This document shows positions 1 to 8,186 of a stretch of 64,000 nucleotides of DNA, in pieces. Where the stretch lies: the NCBI RefSeq assembly GCF_927798095.1, contig NZ_CAKMMF010000007.1:186001-250000 (forward strand), in the 5' to 3' direction. The DNA comes from Paenibacillus plantiphilus (GTDB taxonomy: Bacteria > Bacillota > Bacilli > Paenibacillales > Paenibacillaceae). Under the pieces are notes generated by a model. It saw only the letters and a program-made list of their open reading frames with translations, had not been told where the DNA came from and ran no database searches. The stretch's first letter is position 1. Every line of letters begins with the position of its first letter. Both the position numbers and the translations under genes were made by a program.

Positions 1-600
1 TATCCGGTCTTGTTCACGGACGACTCATCCGATCCTGATTATACGCACTACTGGGATGCGGGAGAGATTATGGCAGATGACTATATGGCCTTATTCGGCT
101 CTCCCACTGCCAAGCTGAGCATGGCTAACTCGCTGCGGACGGAGGACGGAACGGGCTTCTACGGCGAGATTGAGAACGAGACCATTCCTTCGGCCATGAC
201 CCTTCCGGCGGTTCGAAGCTACTGGTTGAAACTCAGCGGTATAAAGGACCCGCTGCCACTGACCTTCAAGGAGCCAAAGCTGACGAAGGTGCAGGCTATC
301 AAGACCAAAGACGGCGGAATCGACCATAAGCTGATTTACGATGTTGGTTCGGGAACGCCGGCTGTTGCTCAGAGGCTGCAGTATATCGTTTACTGGATGG
401 ATGAAGAAGAGGGCGAGATATTCGATTTCACAGCAATGACGACAGGCAAGCTAGCCATCGTTGTACCTGGGGGACTGCCGGAGACGGAGCTTACGTTCAA
501 GGTTTATGCGTACGATCCCAAGACCAGGCAATACGTGTTCGCAAGGCCAGTCACCTACGATCTGTCGAATCCCAAGGCCCCTGTGAAAAAAGGGAAGTAA
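1..600 (+). CDS. C-terminal part of an unrecognised protein (5' end outside window)
   Basis: The frame is open from the first base of the window (reads YPVLFTDDSSD...), so the start lies upstream; a TTG at position 10 is in frame but has no ribosome binding site in view. About 199 residues are visible. The last ~110 residues (from KLTKVQAIKT) alternate hydrophobic and polar residues and include a stretch like FKVYAYDPKTRQYVFA, which resembles the C-terminal beta-sandwich/Fn3-like tails of extracellular glycosidase-type proteins; this is only a resemblance. The protein ends in a basic tail (KKGK). It is followed by a shared terminator and a convergent fbaA. I do not recognise the family and assign no function. 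Confidence 0.6.
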   Translation, partial: YPVLFTDDSSDPDYTHYWDAGEIMADDYMALFGSPTAKLSMANSLRTEDGTGFYGEIENETIPSAMTLPAVRSYWLKLSGIKDPLPLTFKEPKLTKVQAIKTKDGGIDHKLIYDVGSGTPAVAQRLQYIVYWMDEEEGEIFDFTAMTTGKLAIVVPGGLPETELTFKVYAYDPKTRQYVFARPVTYDLSNPKAPVKKGK

Positions 601-632
601 AACGAGCCGGCAATATCAATCGCATAAAATGC

Positions 633-678
633 AAAAAAACCTTCAGCACCACTATAAAAGTGAGGCTGAAGGTTTTTT
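633..678. terminator. bidirectional intrinsic terminator
   Basis: A 13-bp perfect stem (AAAAACCTTCAGC / GCTGAAGGTTTTT) with A-runs on the left and T-runs on the right lies between two convergent genes, so it can end transcription from both sides. Confidence 0.85.
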
Positions 679-686
679 ATTACCGA

Positions 687-1544
687 TTACGCTTTGTTAG
701 CAGAACCAAATTCACGCATTTTGCCGATAACCGTTGCTTTAATGGCATCGCGTCCTGGAGCCAGGAATTTACGCGGATCGTATACTTCCAGATCGGAAGT
801 AAGAATCTCACGAGCTACTTTCGTGAAAGAAATTTGGTTTTCGGTATTTACGTTAATTTTTGCAGTACCCAAGGAAATGGATCTTTTAATGTGATCTGTC
901 GGGATACCAGTACCGCCATGAAGCACCAAAGGAAGCTTGATGACGTTGCAGATCTCTTCCATCTCTTTGAAGCCAAGGTTTGGTTCGCCTTTGTAAGGGC
1001 CATGAACAGAACCAAGAGCAGGAGCCAGACAATCAATGCCTGTACGTTGTACAAGCTCGAAGCACTCTTTAGGATCTGCATAGATAACGCCTTCAGCGAT
1101 AACATCGTCTTCTTGTCCGCCAACTGTACCAAGCTCAGCTTCTACAGAAACACCTTTGCTATGTGCATATTCAACAACCTGTTTAGTGGTTGCAACGTTT
1201 TCTTCAAAAGGATGATGGGAAGCATCGATCATAACGGATGTGAAACCTGCTTCAATTGCTGCTTTACACTTCTCGAAGCTGGAACCATGGTCCAAATGAA
1301 TAGCGACTGGAACGGTAATTTTCATCTCTTCGATAAGAGACGAAACGATGGAAGTTACAACCTTGAATCCGCCCATGTAACGAGCCGCGCCTTCAGATAC
1401 ACCAAGAATTACCGGGGATTGCTCTTCTTGTGCAGCACCCAGAATTGCTTGCGTCCACTCCAGGTTATTGATGTTGAATTGACCAACAGCATAACCTTCT
1501 TGCAGTGCTTTGTTTAGCATGTCTTTCATTGAAACCAATGCCAT
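687..1544 (-). CDS. fbaA: class II fructose-1,6-bisphosphate aldolase
   Basis: Cleaves fructose 1,6-bisphosphate to DHAP and glyceraldehyde 3-phosphate (glycolysis/gluconeogenesis, cytosol, zinc enzyme). The product of 285 residues matches the class II FbaA/YLV type: start region [12 protein letters not shown] then [11 protein letters not shown], the zinc-ligand segment [39 protein letters not shown] and KINVNTENQ. The ATG at 1544 is preferred to the TTG at 1550 because the AGGAGG (1553-1558) is 8 nt from the ATG but only 2 nt from the TTG. It appears monocistronic, with its own terminator. Family assignment is secure. Confidence 0.96.
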   Translation of the reverse strand: MALVSMKDMLNKALQEGYAVGQFNINNLEWTQAILGAAQEEQSPVILGVSEGAARYMGGFKVVTSIVSSLIEEMKITVPVAIHLDHGSSFEKCKAAIEAGFTSVMIDASHHPFEENVATTKQVVEYAHSKGVSVEAELGTVGGQEDDVIAEGVIYADPKECFELVQRTGIDCLAPALGSVHGPYKGEPNLGFKEMEEICNVIKLPLVLHGGTGIPTDHIKRSISLGTAKINVNTENQISFTKVAREILTSDLEVYDPRKFLAPGRDAIKATVIGKMREFGSANKA

Positions 1545-1897
1545 TTTCAAATCCTCCTAGATTTTGTATTTTGAAGAAAAGTAATAAACCACTATAGAAA
1601 ATTAGTATATCACTTACGATGAAATTTATCAGCTAGCGTATGCTTTCTATTTGTTTAATCATAAACGGTAGAAAATAAACGGAAGACAGCATGCCGATAA
1701 TCGTTGATGAATTCCAAACGCATTATGATTCCCGCCCAAGATAGGACTAGCAATAATGTTACCATAGAAGGAACGAGTAAACTACTCCTGAGCAATCATT
1801 TTTTCGAAAGCAATACAGCCTGATGCCGTCAATCATAGAAACAGAAGCCACTGCGGGGACAGAAGGATCTTCATATAGATGAGGGAAGCTTGTTCTA
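1545..1897. other. intergenic region upstream of fbaA and the Rrf2 gene
   Basis: About 350 bp of AT-rich sequence between divergent genes. On the minus strand a TATAGT-like -10 for fbaA can be read near 1595-1600 but without a good -35. Open frames here have no ribosome binding site and no recognisable protein. Confidence 0.5.
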
Positions 1898-1926
1898 TTG
1901 TAAATAAAATAAGTTTGATCTATAAT
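1898..1926 (+). promoter_or_regulatory. SigA-type promoter of the Rrf2 gene
   Basis: TTGTAA at 1898-1903, exactly 17 nt, then TATAAT at 1921-1926. The expected start site near 1933 gives a leader of about 65 nt before the TTG start at 2000. Confidence 0.75.
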
Positions 1927-1999
1927 GTGCTCCATATAGTTGCAATTGAATGGTAAGGTAATATTTAGAATGGGAGCCGCTTCAATAGGAGGGATTGAA

Positions 2000-2434
2000 T
2001 TGAGTACAGCAAATCGCGGGATTAACATTGGGCCTCCTCGATTTAAGATTGCCGTTCATTCGATTGTATGGTTAGCGCAATGCGGTAATATGCTGTCAAG
2101 CGCCATGATTGCAGATCAGGTGGATTCACACGCGACCTTTATGCGCAGAGTTATGCAGCAGTTGGCTGCCGCTGGTATCGTCGAATCAAAGGGCGGTCGA
2201 GACGGGGGATATTTCTTGCGGATTCCTGCAGATCAGCTTACTTTAGGCGACATTTACTCTGCGGTGAGCAACGTCTGCTCTGAGCCCGAATTTAACGTAG
2301 ATTGCGGTGAAGCTGGCGAACAGTTGGATGTTGAATTGGAAAAAATTCTTCGTGAAGCCGAACAGCGTACGATTGATTATTTACGGGAATATACAATTGC
2401 GGATGTTATGAAACGCATCGATTTCTTTGTCTGA
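2000..2434 (+). CDS. Rrf2-family transcriptional regulator
   Basis: DNA-binding regulator of the Rrf2 family (IscR/NsrR/CymR relatives), 144 residues. The N-terminal winged helix-turn-helix reads HSIVWLAQCG, SSAMIADQVDSHATFMRRVMQQLAAAGIV, followed by the hallmark wing GRDGGYFLR and LTLGDIYSAV. Cysteines are present in the sensor region (NVCSEPEFNVDCGE), so an Fe-S or thiol sensor is possible, but the classical three-cysteine IscR pattern is not clear. The TTG start at 2000 is chosen because AGGAGGG lies 6 nt upstream; longer readings have no ribosome binding site. The downstream gene is an azoreductase, a common target of redox- or quinone-responsive regulators, so control of that gene is inferred. 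Confidence 0.88.
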   Translation: MSTANRGINIGPPRFKIAVHSIVWLAQCGNMLSSAMIADQVDSHATFMRRVMQQLAAAGIVESKGGRDGGYFLRIPADQLTLGDIYSAVSNVCSEPEFNVDCGEAGEQLDVELEKILREAEQRTIDYLREYTIADVMKRIDFFV

Positions 2435-2525
2435 CATTTTTGGATAAGCAGTCCACTAGACAAACGAGTGCAAAGCGATTATTATGTGCTTATGTCAGTT
2501 GCATTTAATGCTGCGTTTTATTTTG

Positions 2526-2560
2526 ACTTTAAATGTGCCTGTATTAAGCACATTTAAAGT
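2526..2560. repeat. 13-bp perfect inverted repeat
   Basis: ACTTTAAATGTGC, 9-nt spacer, GCACATTTAAAGT. It lies between the Rrf2 gene and azoR, 92 bp after the Rrf2 stop. It could be the Rrf2 terminator (AT-rich, no strong T-run) or an operator. Related half words (GTGCTTAT, GCATTTAA) recur within 60 bp on both sides. Confidence 0.7.
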
Positions 2561-2875
2561 TATTGCATTTTAATATGTGCTTGTTTTGATTGCATATTTT
2601 GCAACAGGCAGCAATAGAAATGGAGATTGTAACGATGAATGGAGGGGAGGTGAAGGATTTAACGACGTGCATGCCAATCAACACGTAATGCGGCATTTGA
2701 ATTCGGCATATACTCCTTGGGAGAACGAGAACGAGAACGAGAACGAATCCCAAGCCCTGACGGGCAGACCATAAGCGCAAAGCAGCGGATAGAAGATTGC
2801 CGCTTAACTGGCACATAAGACGGGCTTGGCAGCCTAACAACATTTTATTATCAACAGATAGGGGAGAAACATACA
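2561..2875 (+). other. long leader/intergenic region before azoR
   Basis: About 315 bp without a convincing gene. It contains a GAGAAC hexamer repeated four times (2721-2746) and a possible 17-codon open frame after an ATG at 2636 that I do not call. The azoR promoter is not obvious; several AT-rich blocks (TTGCATATTTTG near 2590) could serve. Confidence 0.45.
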
Positions 2876-3499
2876 ATGGCAACTATATTATTCGTGAAAG
2901 CAAATGATCGTCCTGTAGAACAAGCGGTGAGCGTTAAGATGTACGAAGCCTTTCTTGAATCCTATAAAGCAGCGCATCCATCCGATGTCATTACCGAGCT
3001 CGATCTTTATAAAGAAGAGCTTCCTTTCTACGGGAACGAAGCCATTACAGGAACGTATAAGCGGAGCCAAGGTTATGACCTCACAGCGGAAGAGAAGAAT
3101 GCAGCAGCGATCGTCGATCGTTACTTGGAGCAGTTTCTTGCTGCCGATAAAATCGTTCTTGCGTTCCCGCTCTGGAATTTCACGCCTCCCGCACCATTGA
3201 TCAACTACATCGCTTACATTTCACAAGCAGGCAAAACGTTTAAATATACAGCAGAAGGTCCAGTGGGTCTTGTTGGCGATAAGAAAGTCATTCTGTTGAA
3301 CGCCCGTGGAGGCGTATATTCCGTAGAGCCTATGGCAGCAATGGAATCAGCGGTTAGACCGTTGAAGGCGACGCTTGGCTTGTTCGGCATTCAGCCAATT
3401 GAAGTCATTATTGAAGGCCATAATCAATTTCAGGACCGTACGGAAGAAATTATCTCTGAAGGCTTGAAAGAAACAGCATCAGTAGCTGCTAATTTCTAA
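2876..3499 (+). CDS. azoR: FMN-dependent NADH-azoreductase
   Basis: Flavodoxin-fold FMN oxidoreductase that reduces quinones and azo compounds with NAD(P)H in the cytosol. The 207 residues match the usual AzoR length. Visible family features are the N-terminal beta strand and phosphate-binding region (ILFVKANDRP), LDLYKEELPFY, FPLWNFTPPAPLINYI (FMN/substrate loop), LNARGGVYS and LGLFGIQPIEVIIEGHN. The ATG has a GGGGAG ribosome binding site. It lies downstream of an Rrf2 regulator gene in the same orientation, which suggests induction by electrophiles or quinones; this is inference. Confidence 0.93.
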   Translation: MATILFVKANDRPVEQAVSVKMYEAFLESYKAAHPSDVITELDLYKEELPFYGNEAITGTYKRSQGYDLTAEEKNAAAIVDRYLEQFLAADKIVLAFPLWNFTPPAPLINYIAYISQAGKTFKYTAEGPVGLVGDKKVILLNARGGVYSVEPMAAMESAVRPLKATLGLFGIQPIEVIIEGHNQFQDRTEEIISEGLKETASVAANF

Positions 3500-3552
3500 G
3501 AAGCAACGATCATTTTTTAATAACAGCACCATGACTAGCCCAAGAAATCTAA

Positions 3553-3590
3553 GAAACCACTCCATTATTCGGAGTGGTTTCAGTCTGTTG
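3553..3590 (+). terminator. azoR terminator
   Basis: 11-bp stem GAAACCACTCC / GGAGTGGTTTC (arms 3553-3563 and 3571-3581) with a 7-nt loop, between azoR and the convergent VOC gene. The T-run is short, so it may act mainly as a transcript-stabilising or bidirectional hairpin. Confidence 0.7.
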
Positions 3591-3682
3591 AGGAGCCAAA
3601 TCCGTATACCGCGACGAATCGAATCGCCTGTAAATCCACTTCGACTAGCACTGCAAGCCGGAAATTTCCATGAGACTTGCAT

Positions 3683-4369
3683 TTAGCAAGCTGTAATTTT
3701 ATAAGGATAACCCTCAATAAGCAGTTCCCCTTTGTTACCTGCTCCTTCAATAACCACTTCGGTTTTGTATACGCCCGCCTTTTTATTAGAGCCCAGCCAC
3801 ACTCTTTGATCTGCAGATAAAATAAACAAGCCATCCTCATCCCCAACTGCAGCGAAGGAGTCGTTACTATCTTTGTATCCATCAATTGAAAAGTAGGATC
3901 GCAGCAGTTCACTTGCTGCAGGCACATGATGAACAACCAAACCGATTTCACTAATATTTAGAAGGCTGTCGGTCGTAAATGGGTCCATTGATGAATGATT
4001 GAAGTTATGTCTGGCTATAAACTCAACTATATTGCCTGCAGGATCATAGAAATAGATGGAAGTGGAATTCCACGTCGCTGAATAGAACTGATCCGTATGC
4101 TGCGGCAATCCATTTAATGCTATTCCTCTCGCATTTAACCAGACTGTTGCTTCGTCTAATTTGTTCCCCAGAATGTCAAAAGCAAAGTGATAAAATGGAC
4201 TTGCACCCGCGATGGTTGACCTTTCAAATTTCAAATGAGAATGTCCAATCTTGACGGTGAAAGCATCGGTACAATCGTTCAATATAGGCAGGCCAATAAC
4301 TTGCGTATAAAATATTTTCTGCTGTTCCAGCATCGGAGTAAGCAGCGTTACACATTGTAACTTCAACAA
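3683..4369 (-). CDS. VOC-family (glyoxalase/extradiol dioxygenase-like) protein
   Basis: 228 residues with two vicinal-oxygen-chelate modules. Module 1 runs from LKLQCVTLLTPMLEQQKIFYTQVIGLPI to SIYFYDPAGNIVEFIAR; module 2 starts at SLLNISEIGLVVHHVP. Candidate metal ligands are the His in FYHFAFDI and the Glu in GNIVEF; the canonical first-module His at the strand start is absent. Two TTG codons (4369 and 4366) follow a GAGGTG; either could start translation. VOC proteins include glyoxalases, dioxygenases and antibiotic-binding proteins, so the reaction is not predicted. It is transcribed alone, convergent with azoR. Confidence 0.85.
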   Translation of the reverse strand: MLKLQCVTLLTPMLEQQKIFYTQVIGLPILNDCTDAFTVKIGHSHLKFERSTIAGASPFYHFAFDILGNKLDEATVWLNARGIALNGLPQHTDQFYSATWNSTSIYFYDPAGNIVEFIARHNFNHSSMDPFTTDSLLNISEIGLVVHHVPAASELLRSYFSIDGYKDSNDSFAAVGDEDGLFILSADQRVWLGSNKKAGVYKTEVVIEGAGNKGELLIEGYPYKITAC

Positions 4370-4580
4370 TTACACACCTCACTTCTAGTGACTTGATTCT
4401 TCCTAAATAATACCATGTTAAGGAGAAAGGATGAATAAATACTGGCATTTGCTGCACGATTTGTCTTGGTAATGAACGCATGCTATCGTAAGCTTAGGGA
4501 TGGATCCGTATTTTGCTTCTCCTGGGACGGGCTATAAGGCTTTGTTTGCATCTGCGTGTTAATTTATGGAGGTGGATTTC

Positions 4581-5597
4581 ATGAAAGCATTGTTTATCGG
4601 AGGAACGGGGACAATTAGTTCTGCCATCACGAAGCAGCTGTCGGAAACAGGCTGGGAGCTTTATCTGCTAAACAGAGGTACTAGAAATGAGTCCTTGCCG
4701 GCTAACGTAACTATCATTCAAGCCGATATTAATGATGAAGACCGCGTAGCCAAGCTTATCGCCAACCTTGAGTTTGATGTCGTTGCTGATTTCATAGCCT
4801 TTGAGCCCGCCCAATTGGAAAGGGATTATCGTTTATTTCAGGGGAAAACGAAGCAGTTCATGTTCATCAGCTCGGCTTCTGCTTACCAGACGCCGTTGTC
4901 CGACTACAGAATTACGGAGGGCACTCCGCTATCCAATCCATACTGGGCGTACTCCAGAAACAAGATTGCATGTGAAGATTATTTGATAAAGCAGTATCGT
5001 GACAATGGCTTTCCGATTACAATTGTACGGCCAAGCCACACGTATGGCGAACGTTCCATTCCGCTTGGCGTGCATGGAAGCAAGGGCTCCTGGCAGGTTG
5101 CCAAGCGTATGCTGGAGAACAAGCCCGTAATCATTCATGGAGACGGCACATCGCTGTGGACAATGACGCACAATAGTGATTTTGCCAAGGGCTTCATTGG
5201 TTTAATGGGCAATCTCCATGCGATTGGCGAGTCCATTCATATCACATCGGATGAGACGGTTGCCTGGAACCAGATTTACGAGGCAATCGCCAGTGCTTTA
5301 GGTGTGAAGCTCCATGCCGTTCATGTGTCATCAGAATTTCTGGCTGCATGCAGCAAAGAGGATTACAGGGGCGGCTTGCTGGGGGATAAGGCCAATTCTG
5401 TTGTTTTTGATAATGCGAAGCTGAAGAGGCTTGTCCCCGAATTTGTTGCGACTACCAGATTCGACCAAGGGATTAAGCAAACGGTGGAATACCTATTAAA
5501 CCATCCCGAGCTTCAAACAGAGGATGAGGAATTCGATCTTTGGTGTGATAAGGTCATCCATGCTTTGAATACTGCTTTAAAGACCATAACAGAATAA
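4581..5597 (+). CDS. NAD-dependent epimerase/dehydratase (extended SDR) family protein
   Basis: 338 residues with a Rossmann N-terminus: the nucleotide loop GGTGTISSAI (GxxGxxS variant), LYLLNRGTRN after strand 2, ADFIAFEP, FISSASAYQ and the catalytic-type YSRNKIACEDYL (YxxxK). The C-terminal half has VRPSHTYGER and a TMTHNSDFAKGFIGLMGN segment as in atypical SDRs that act on nucleotide sugars or related substrates. The ATG at 4581 follows GGAGGTGG by 5 nt; the ATG at 4566 lies within that ribosome binding site context and is not used. Only 17 nt separate it from yjdM, so both may be cotranscribed. Substrate unknown. Confidence 0.9.
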   Translation: MKALFIGGTGTISSAITKQLSETGWELYLLNRGTRNESLPANVTIIQADINDEDRVAKLIANLEFDVVADFIAFEPAQLERDYRLFQGKTKQFMFISSASAYQTPLSDYRITEGTPLSNPYWAYSRNKIACEDYLIKQYRDNGFPITIVRPSHTYGERSIPLGVHGSKGSWQVAKRMLENKPVIIHGDGTSLWTMTHNSDFAKGFIGLMGNLHAIGESIHITSDETVAWNQIYEAIASALGVKLHAVHVSSEFLAACSKEDYRGGLLGDKANSVVFDNAKLKRLVPEFVATTRFDQGIKQTVEYLLNHPELQTEDEEFDLWCDKVIHALNTALKTITE

Positions 5598-5614
5598 ATG
5601 GGAGGAAATAAATC

Positions 5615-5956
5615 ATGTCTGATCTGCCAAATTGTCCTGCATGCAATTCACAATACACGTACGAGGATGGAAGCTCTTTAGTTTGCCCGGAATGCGCTCA
5701 TGAGTGGACGCTGGGGGCGGCTGCCGAGAATAGTGAAGATGCCAAGGTGATCAAAGATGCCAATGGAAATGTTCTAAACGATGGCGATACTGTAACCGTG
5801 ATCAAGGACCTGAAAGTGAAGGGCAGCTCATCCGTTCTGAAGATAGGCACCAAGGTGAAAAATATACGTTTAGTTGACGGCGATCATGATATTGATTGCA
5901 AAATCGACGGCTTCGGCGCGATGAAATTGAAATCTGAGTTTGTTCGAAAGGTATAA
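5615..5956 (+). CDS. yjdM: zinc-ribbon protein YjdM (PhnA family)
   Basis: 113 residues. The N-terminal zinc ribbon has two CxxC knuckles (NCPAC and VCPEC) around [10 protein letters not shown], followed by the conserved HEW and the C-terminal SH3-like PhnA domain with [25 protein letters not shown] and [11 protein letters not shown] at the end, the full length of the family. Despite the old name PhnA (alkylphosphonate uptake) it is not a hydrolase and its cellular role is unsettled. GGAGGAAA precedes the ATG. It ends an apparent two-gene unit closed by a terminator. Confidence 0.94.
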   Translation: MSDLPNCPACNSQYTYEDGSSLVCPECAHEWTLGAAAENSEDAKVIKDANGNVLNDGDTVTVIKDLKVKGSSSVLKIGTKVKNIRLVDGDHDIDCKIDGFGAMKLKSEFVRKV

Positions 5957-5977
5957 AATCGATTTGAATTAGCGGAG

Positions 5978-6000
5978 AGGCCTCTACAGGCCTTTTTTTT
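5978..6000 (+). terminator. yjdM terminator
   Basis: AGGCCT, CTAC loop, AGGCCT, then a run of T. Short but GC-rich stem with a clear T-tract just after the yjdM stop. Confidence 0.8.
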
Positions 6001-6118
6001 ATTATTTAGGAAGAAGGGAAGAGTGTAAAACCATCGATACAAGCCAGCAGGACTCTATGATCGATCATTTGTTACACCAAGCGATGAGACAAGTATATGG
6101 ATATATTCTCACGGAACC

Positions 6119-6134
6119 TATTTTTTAAAAAATA
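6119..6134. promoter_or_regulatory. AT-rich 16-bp palindrome upstream of the collagen-like gene
   Basis: TATTTTTTAAAAAATA, with a second imperfect repeat AATAGA...TCTATT just after it. It lies about 90 bp before the collagen-like gene and may be a promoter element or regulator site; no clear SigA or sporulation-sigma promoter could be fixed. Confidence 0.35.
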
Positions 6135-6223
6135 GATAGTCGTCTATTAGTTACAGGATAAATGTCCATGCCTTCACTAGAAAAATGGAGTAGTATACAG
6201 CAAATCTAAATGGAGGTGTTGGA

Positions 6224-7120
6224 ATGGGGTGCTCCCAACTCAATCGAAAAAAGGGTTGTAAAAAGAAAACAGTTATTTTATGCCCATCGAAGAGAAAAAG
6301 ACGATTGAAGAAAAAATGCCTCTTGAACAAAAAACGTCTGTCGAAGAGAACCTGTTGTTGTAAGAAAATTGTCGTCAGAGAGCAAATTGTAAATGTAACT
6401 ATTCCTGAAGGGGCTTTAGGTACAGCAGGTGCTGTAGGAGCAGCAGGCAGTGTGGGTGCTGCAGGCAGTGTGGGTGCTGCAGGCAGTGTGGGTGCAGCAG
6501 GTACAGTAGGCAGCGTCGGTTCTGTAGGAACAGCAGGCAGTGTGGGTTCTGTAGGAACAGCAGGCAGCGTGGGCGCTGCAGGAACAGCAGGCAGTGTGGG
6601 TACAGCAGGAACAGCGGGCAATGTGGGTGCTGCAGGCGCTGTAGGAACAGCAGGCAGTGTCGGTGCTGTAGGACCCGCAGGAGCCACCGGAGCTGCAGGA
6701 GCCGCAGGCGGATTGTCCCAATTCGCGTACATTTATAACTTATTGGCTCAAGTGGTTGCGATAGAGGCAGATGTTGTTTTTGATACCAATGGTATTCTTA
6801 CACCTGGAATTACTCACGCACCTGGAAGCACTCAAATTTTATTCGCCAATGCGGGTGTATACGAGGTTACTTTCTCCGTGTCAGGTTCAGAACCGAGTCA
6901 ATTTGCACTATTCTTAAATGGTACGCTGGTTCCTGGAACTATTTATGCTTCTGGTGCCGGAACGCAGCAAAACAACGGTCAAGCAATATTCGCTATAGGG
7001 GCCGGTAATGTTCTTACTCTTCGCAATCATTCTTCTAGCGCAGCGGTTGGCCTTGCGACTCCAATCGGAGGAACACAAGCAAGTGTAAACGCTTCGGTTG
7101 CTATAAAAAAATTGGATTAG
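6224..7120 (+). CDS. collagen-like surface protein with BclA-type C-terminal domain
   Basis: 298 residues in three parts. Residues 1-60 are very basic and cysteine-rich (KKGCKKK, KRKRRLKKKC, RTCCCKK). Residues ~64-164 are about 34 uninterrupted Gly-X-Y triplets built from GAA, GSV, GTA, GAV and GTV, with proline in only one triplet (GPA). The C-terminal ~130 residues (FAYIYNLLAQVVAIEADVVFDTNG... to VNASVAIKKLD) match the C1q/TNF-like trimerising domain of Bacillus BclA exosporium glycoproteins. This suggests a trimeric filament on spores or the cell surface. No conventional signal peptide is seen, as in exosporium proteins. GGAGGTG precedes the ATG. The Thr/Ser in the Y or X position are potential O-glycosylation sites. 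Confidence 0.88.
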   Translation: MGCSQLNRKKGCKKKTVILCPSKRKRRLKKKCLLNKKRLSKRTCCCKKIVVREQIVNVTIPEGALGTAGAVGAAGSVGAAGSVGAAGSVGAAGTVGSVGSVGTAGSVGSVGTAGSVGAAGTAGSVGTAGTAGNVGAAGAVGTAGSVGAVGPAGATGAAGAAGGLSQFAYIYNLLAQVVAIEADVVFDTNGILTPGITHAPGSTQILFANAGVYEVTFSVSGSEPSQFALFLNGTLVPGTIYASGAGTQQNNGQAIFAIGAGNVLTLRNHSSSAAVGLATPIGGTQASVNASVAIKKLD

Positions 7121-7133
7121 TTTTACGAACCTT

Positions 7134-7153
7134 GGGCCGCAACGGCCCTTTTT
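7134..7153 (+). terminator. terminator of the collagen-like gene
   Basis: GGGCCG, 3-nt loop, CGGCCC followed by five T, starting 13 nt after the stop codon. Confidence 0.85.
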
Positions 7154-7194
7154 CCTTTATATCAGTAGTTATCACAGTGTAATGACATTAGCAG

Positions 7195-7223
7195 TTGACA
7201 AAGGGGAAGCAGCACGATATAGT
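7195..7223 (+). promoter_or_regulatory. consensus SigA promoter of the sulfur-type operon
   Basis: TTGACA at 7195-7200, 17-nt spacer, TATAGT at 7218-7223: near-perfect. The predicted transcript start near 7230 leaves a leader of about 144 nt before the first start codon. Confidence 0.85.
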
Positions 7224-7250
7224 GTTCTTTAATTCATACTATTCATAGTG

Positions 7251-7274
7251 GAATAAGGGAATAAGGGAATAAGG
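7251..7274 (+). repeat. three tandem GAATAAGG octamers in the operon leader
   Basis: Perfect 8-bp repeat, three copies, beginning about 20 nt after the predicted transcript start. It could bind a regulator at the DNA or RNA level. Confidence 0.8.
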
Positions 7275-7304
7275 AAATGATAATAATAAACGACCGTTCA
7301 AACG

Positions 7305-7345
7305 GAGACATTCTTTCAAGCACCATGAGAATGTCTCTTTTTTTT
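7305..7345 (+). terminator. leader terminator/attenuator of the ABC-AprAB-like operon
   Basis: 10-bp stem GAGACATTCT / AGAATGTCTC followed by eight T, lying between a strong promoter (7195-7223) and the first gene, whose ATG is only 28 nt downstream. Since no gene precedes it after the promoter, it should act as an attenuator. The leader does not show the conserved cores of the S-box (SAM) riboswitch or T-box, so the signal it reads is unknown. Confidence 0.75.
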
Positions 7346-7373
7346 ATTACCTTTTTTAGGAGGAGACCGTCTA

Positions 7374-8153
7374 ATGAGCGCAACGAACCTGCTACACATT
7401 CAGCATCTTAGTAAGATTTTTCACTCAGCTAAAGGGGATGTTAAAGCGCTGCATAATATCCAGCTAGACATTCGGGAGGGCGAGTTCGTCACGGTTATCG
7501 GTCCAAGCGGCTGCGGCAAAAGCACGCTGTTGAAGATTATAGCGGGACTGGATGTTGATTATAACGGCACGGTCAGTCTCGGAGGCCGCACGGTAGAGGG
7601 ACCCGGCATCGATAAAGGATTCATATTCCAGGAGCCGAGGCTGTTCCCATGGCTCACGGTTGAACGGAATATTGCAGCTGATCTGTCTCTTCGCAAGCCC
7701 GAGGTGCGTAAGAAGGTTGACGAATTGATAGAGCTGGTTCGATTGAAGGGCTTTGAGAAATCATACCCGCGTGAATTGTCCGGAGGAATGGCGCAGCGGG
7801 TAGCTATTGCGAGGGCGCTGCTCAGAAATCCCAAGGTGCTGCTGCTGGATGAGCCGTTCGGTGCGCTGGATGCATTCACAAGGGCGCATATGCAGGAGGT
7901 GCTGCTGGACATATGGGAGCGGAATCGGACAACGATGATATTCGTTACCCATGATATTGACGAGGCGGTGTTCCTGGCCAACCGGATCATCGTGTTGAAG
8001 CCCAGACCAGGCGCGATTCAGAATGTCATTCGGGTGGATCTGACGTTTCCCCGGAAGAAATCCAGTACAGCCTTTCAGCAGCTTCGTTACAAGGTGCTTG
8101 GAGAGTTCGACAAAATTGAGGAACTGGAGCTGGTAGGCGGTGCAGGTATTTAA
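7374..8153 (+). CDS. ABC importer ATP-binding protein, SsuB/TauB type
   Basis: Cytoplasmic ATPase of a nitrate/sulfonate/taurine-family importer, 259 residues. Walker [11 protein letters not shown]-loop [17 protein letters not shown] (the EPRLFPW form is typical of SsuB/TauB), signature [15 protein letters not shown], Walker [13 protein letters not shown] and switch [11 protein letters not shown] are all intact. The ATG follows AGGAGGAG. It is the first gene of an operon with two permeases, a flavoprotein, a ferredoxin and a lipoprotein. Substrate is inferred as an organosulfur compound from the subfamily only; thiamine-precursor or nitrate uptake systems share this fold. Confidence 0.93.
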   Translation: MSATNLLHIQHLSKIFHSAKGDVKALHNIQLDIREGEFVTVIGPSGCGKSTLLKIIAGLDVDYNGTVSLGGRTVEGPGIDKGFIFQEPRLFPWLTVERNIAADLSLRKPEVRKKVDELIELVRLKGFEKSYPRELSGGMAQRVAIARALLRNPKVLLLDEPFGALDAFTRAHMQEVLLDIWERNRTTMIFVTHDIDEAVFLANRIIVLKPRPGAIQNVIRVDLTFPRKKSSTAFQQLRYKVLGEFDKIEELELVGGAGI

Positions 8154-8186
8154 GCGTCCTCGACAGCTCGGAGAGGAGATGATGCG

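Noticed and set aside
660-1517. 285-codon open frame on the plus strand
   Set aside because: It lies wholly inside fbaA on the other strand, has no ribosome binding site and its translation has no family features.
1759-2028. 89-codon minus-strand frame upstream of the Rrf2 gene
   Set aside because: It overlaps the Rrf2 promoter and start, with no ribosome binding site or known features.
6151-6732. Minus-strand frame rich in Ala-Pro-Thr repeats
   Set aside because: It is the mirror of the Gly-X-Y codons of the collagen-like gene; no ribosome binding site.
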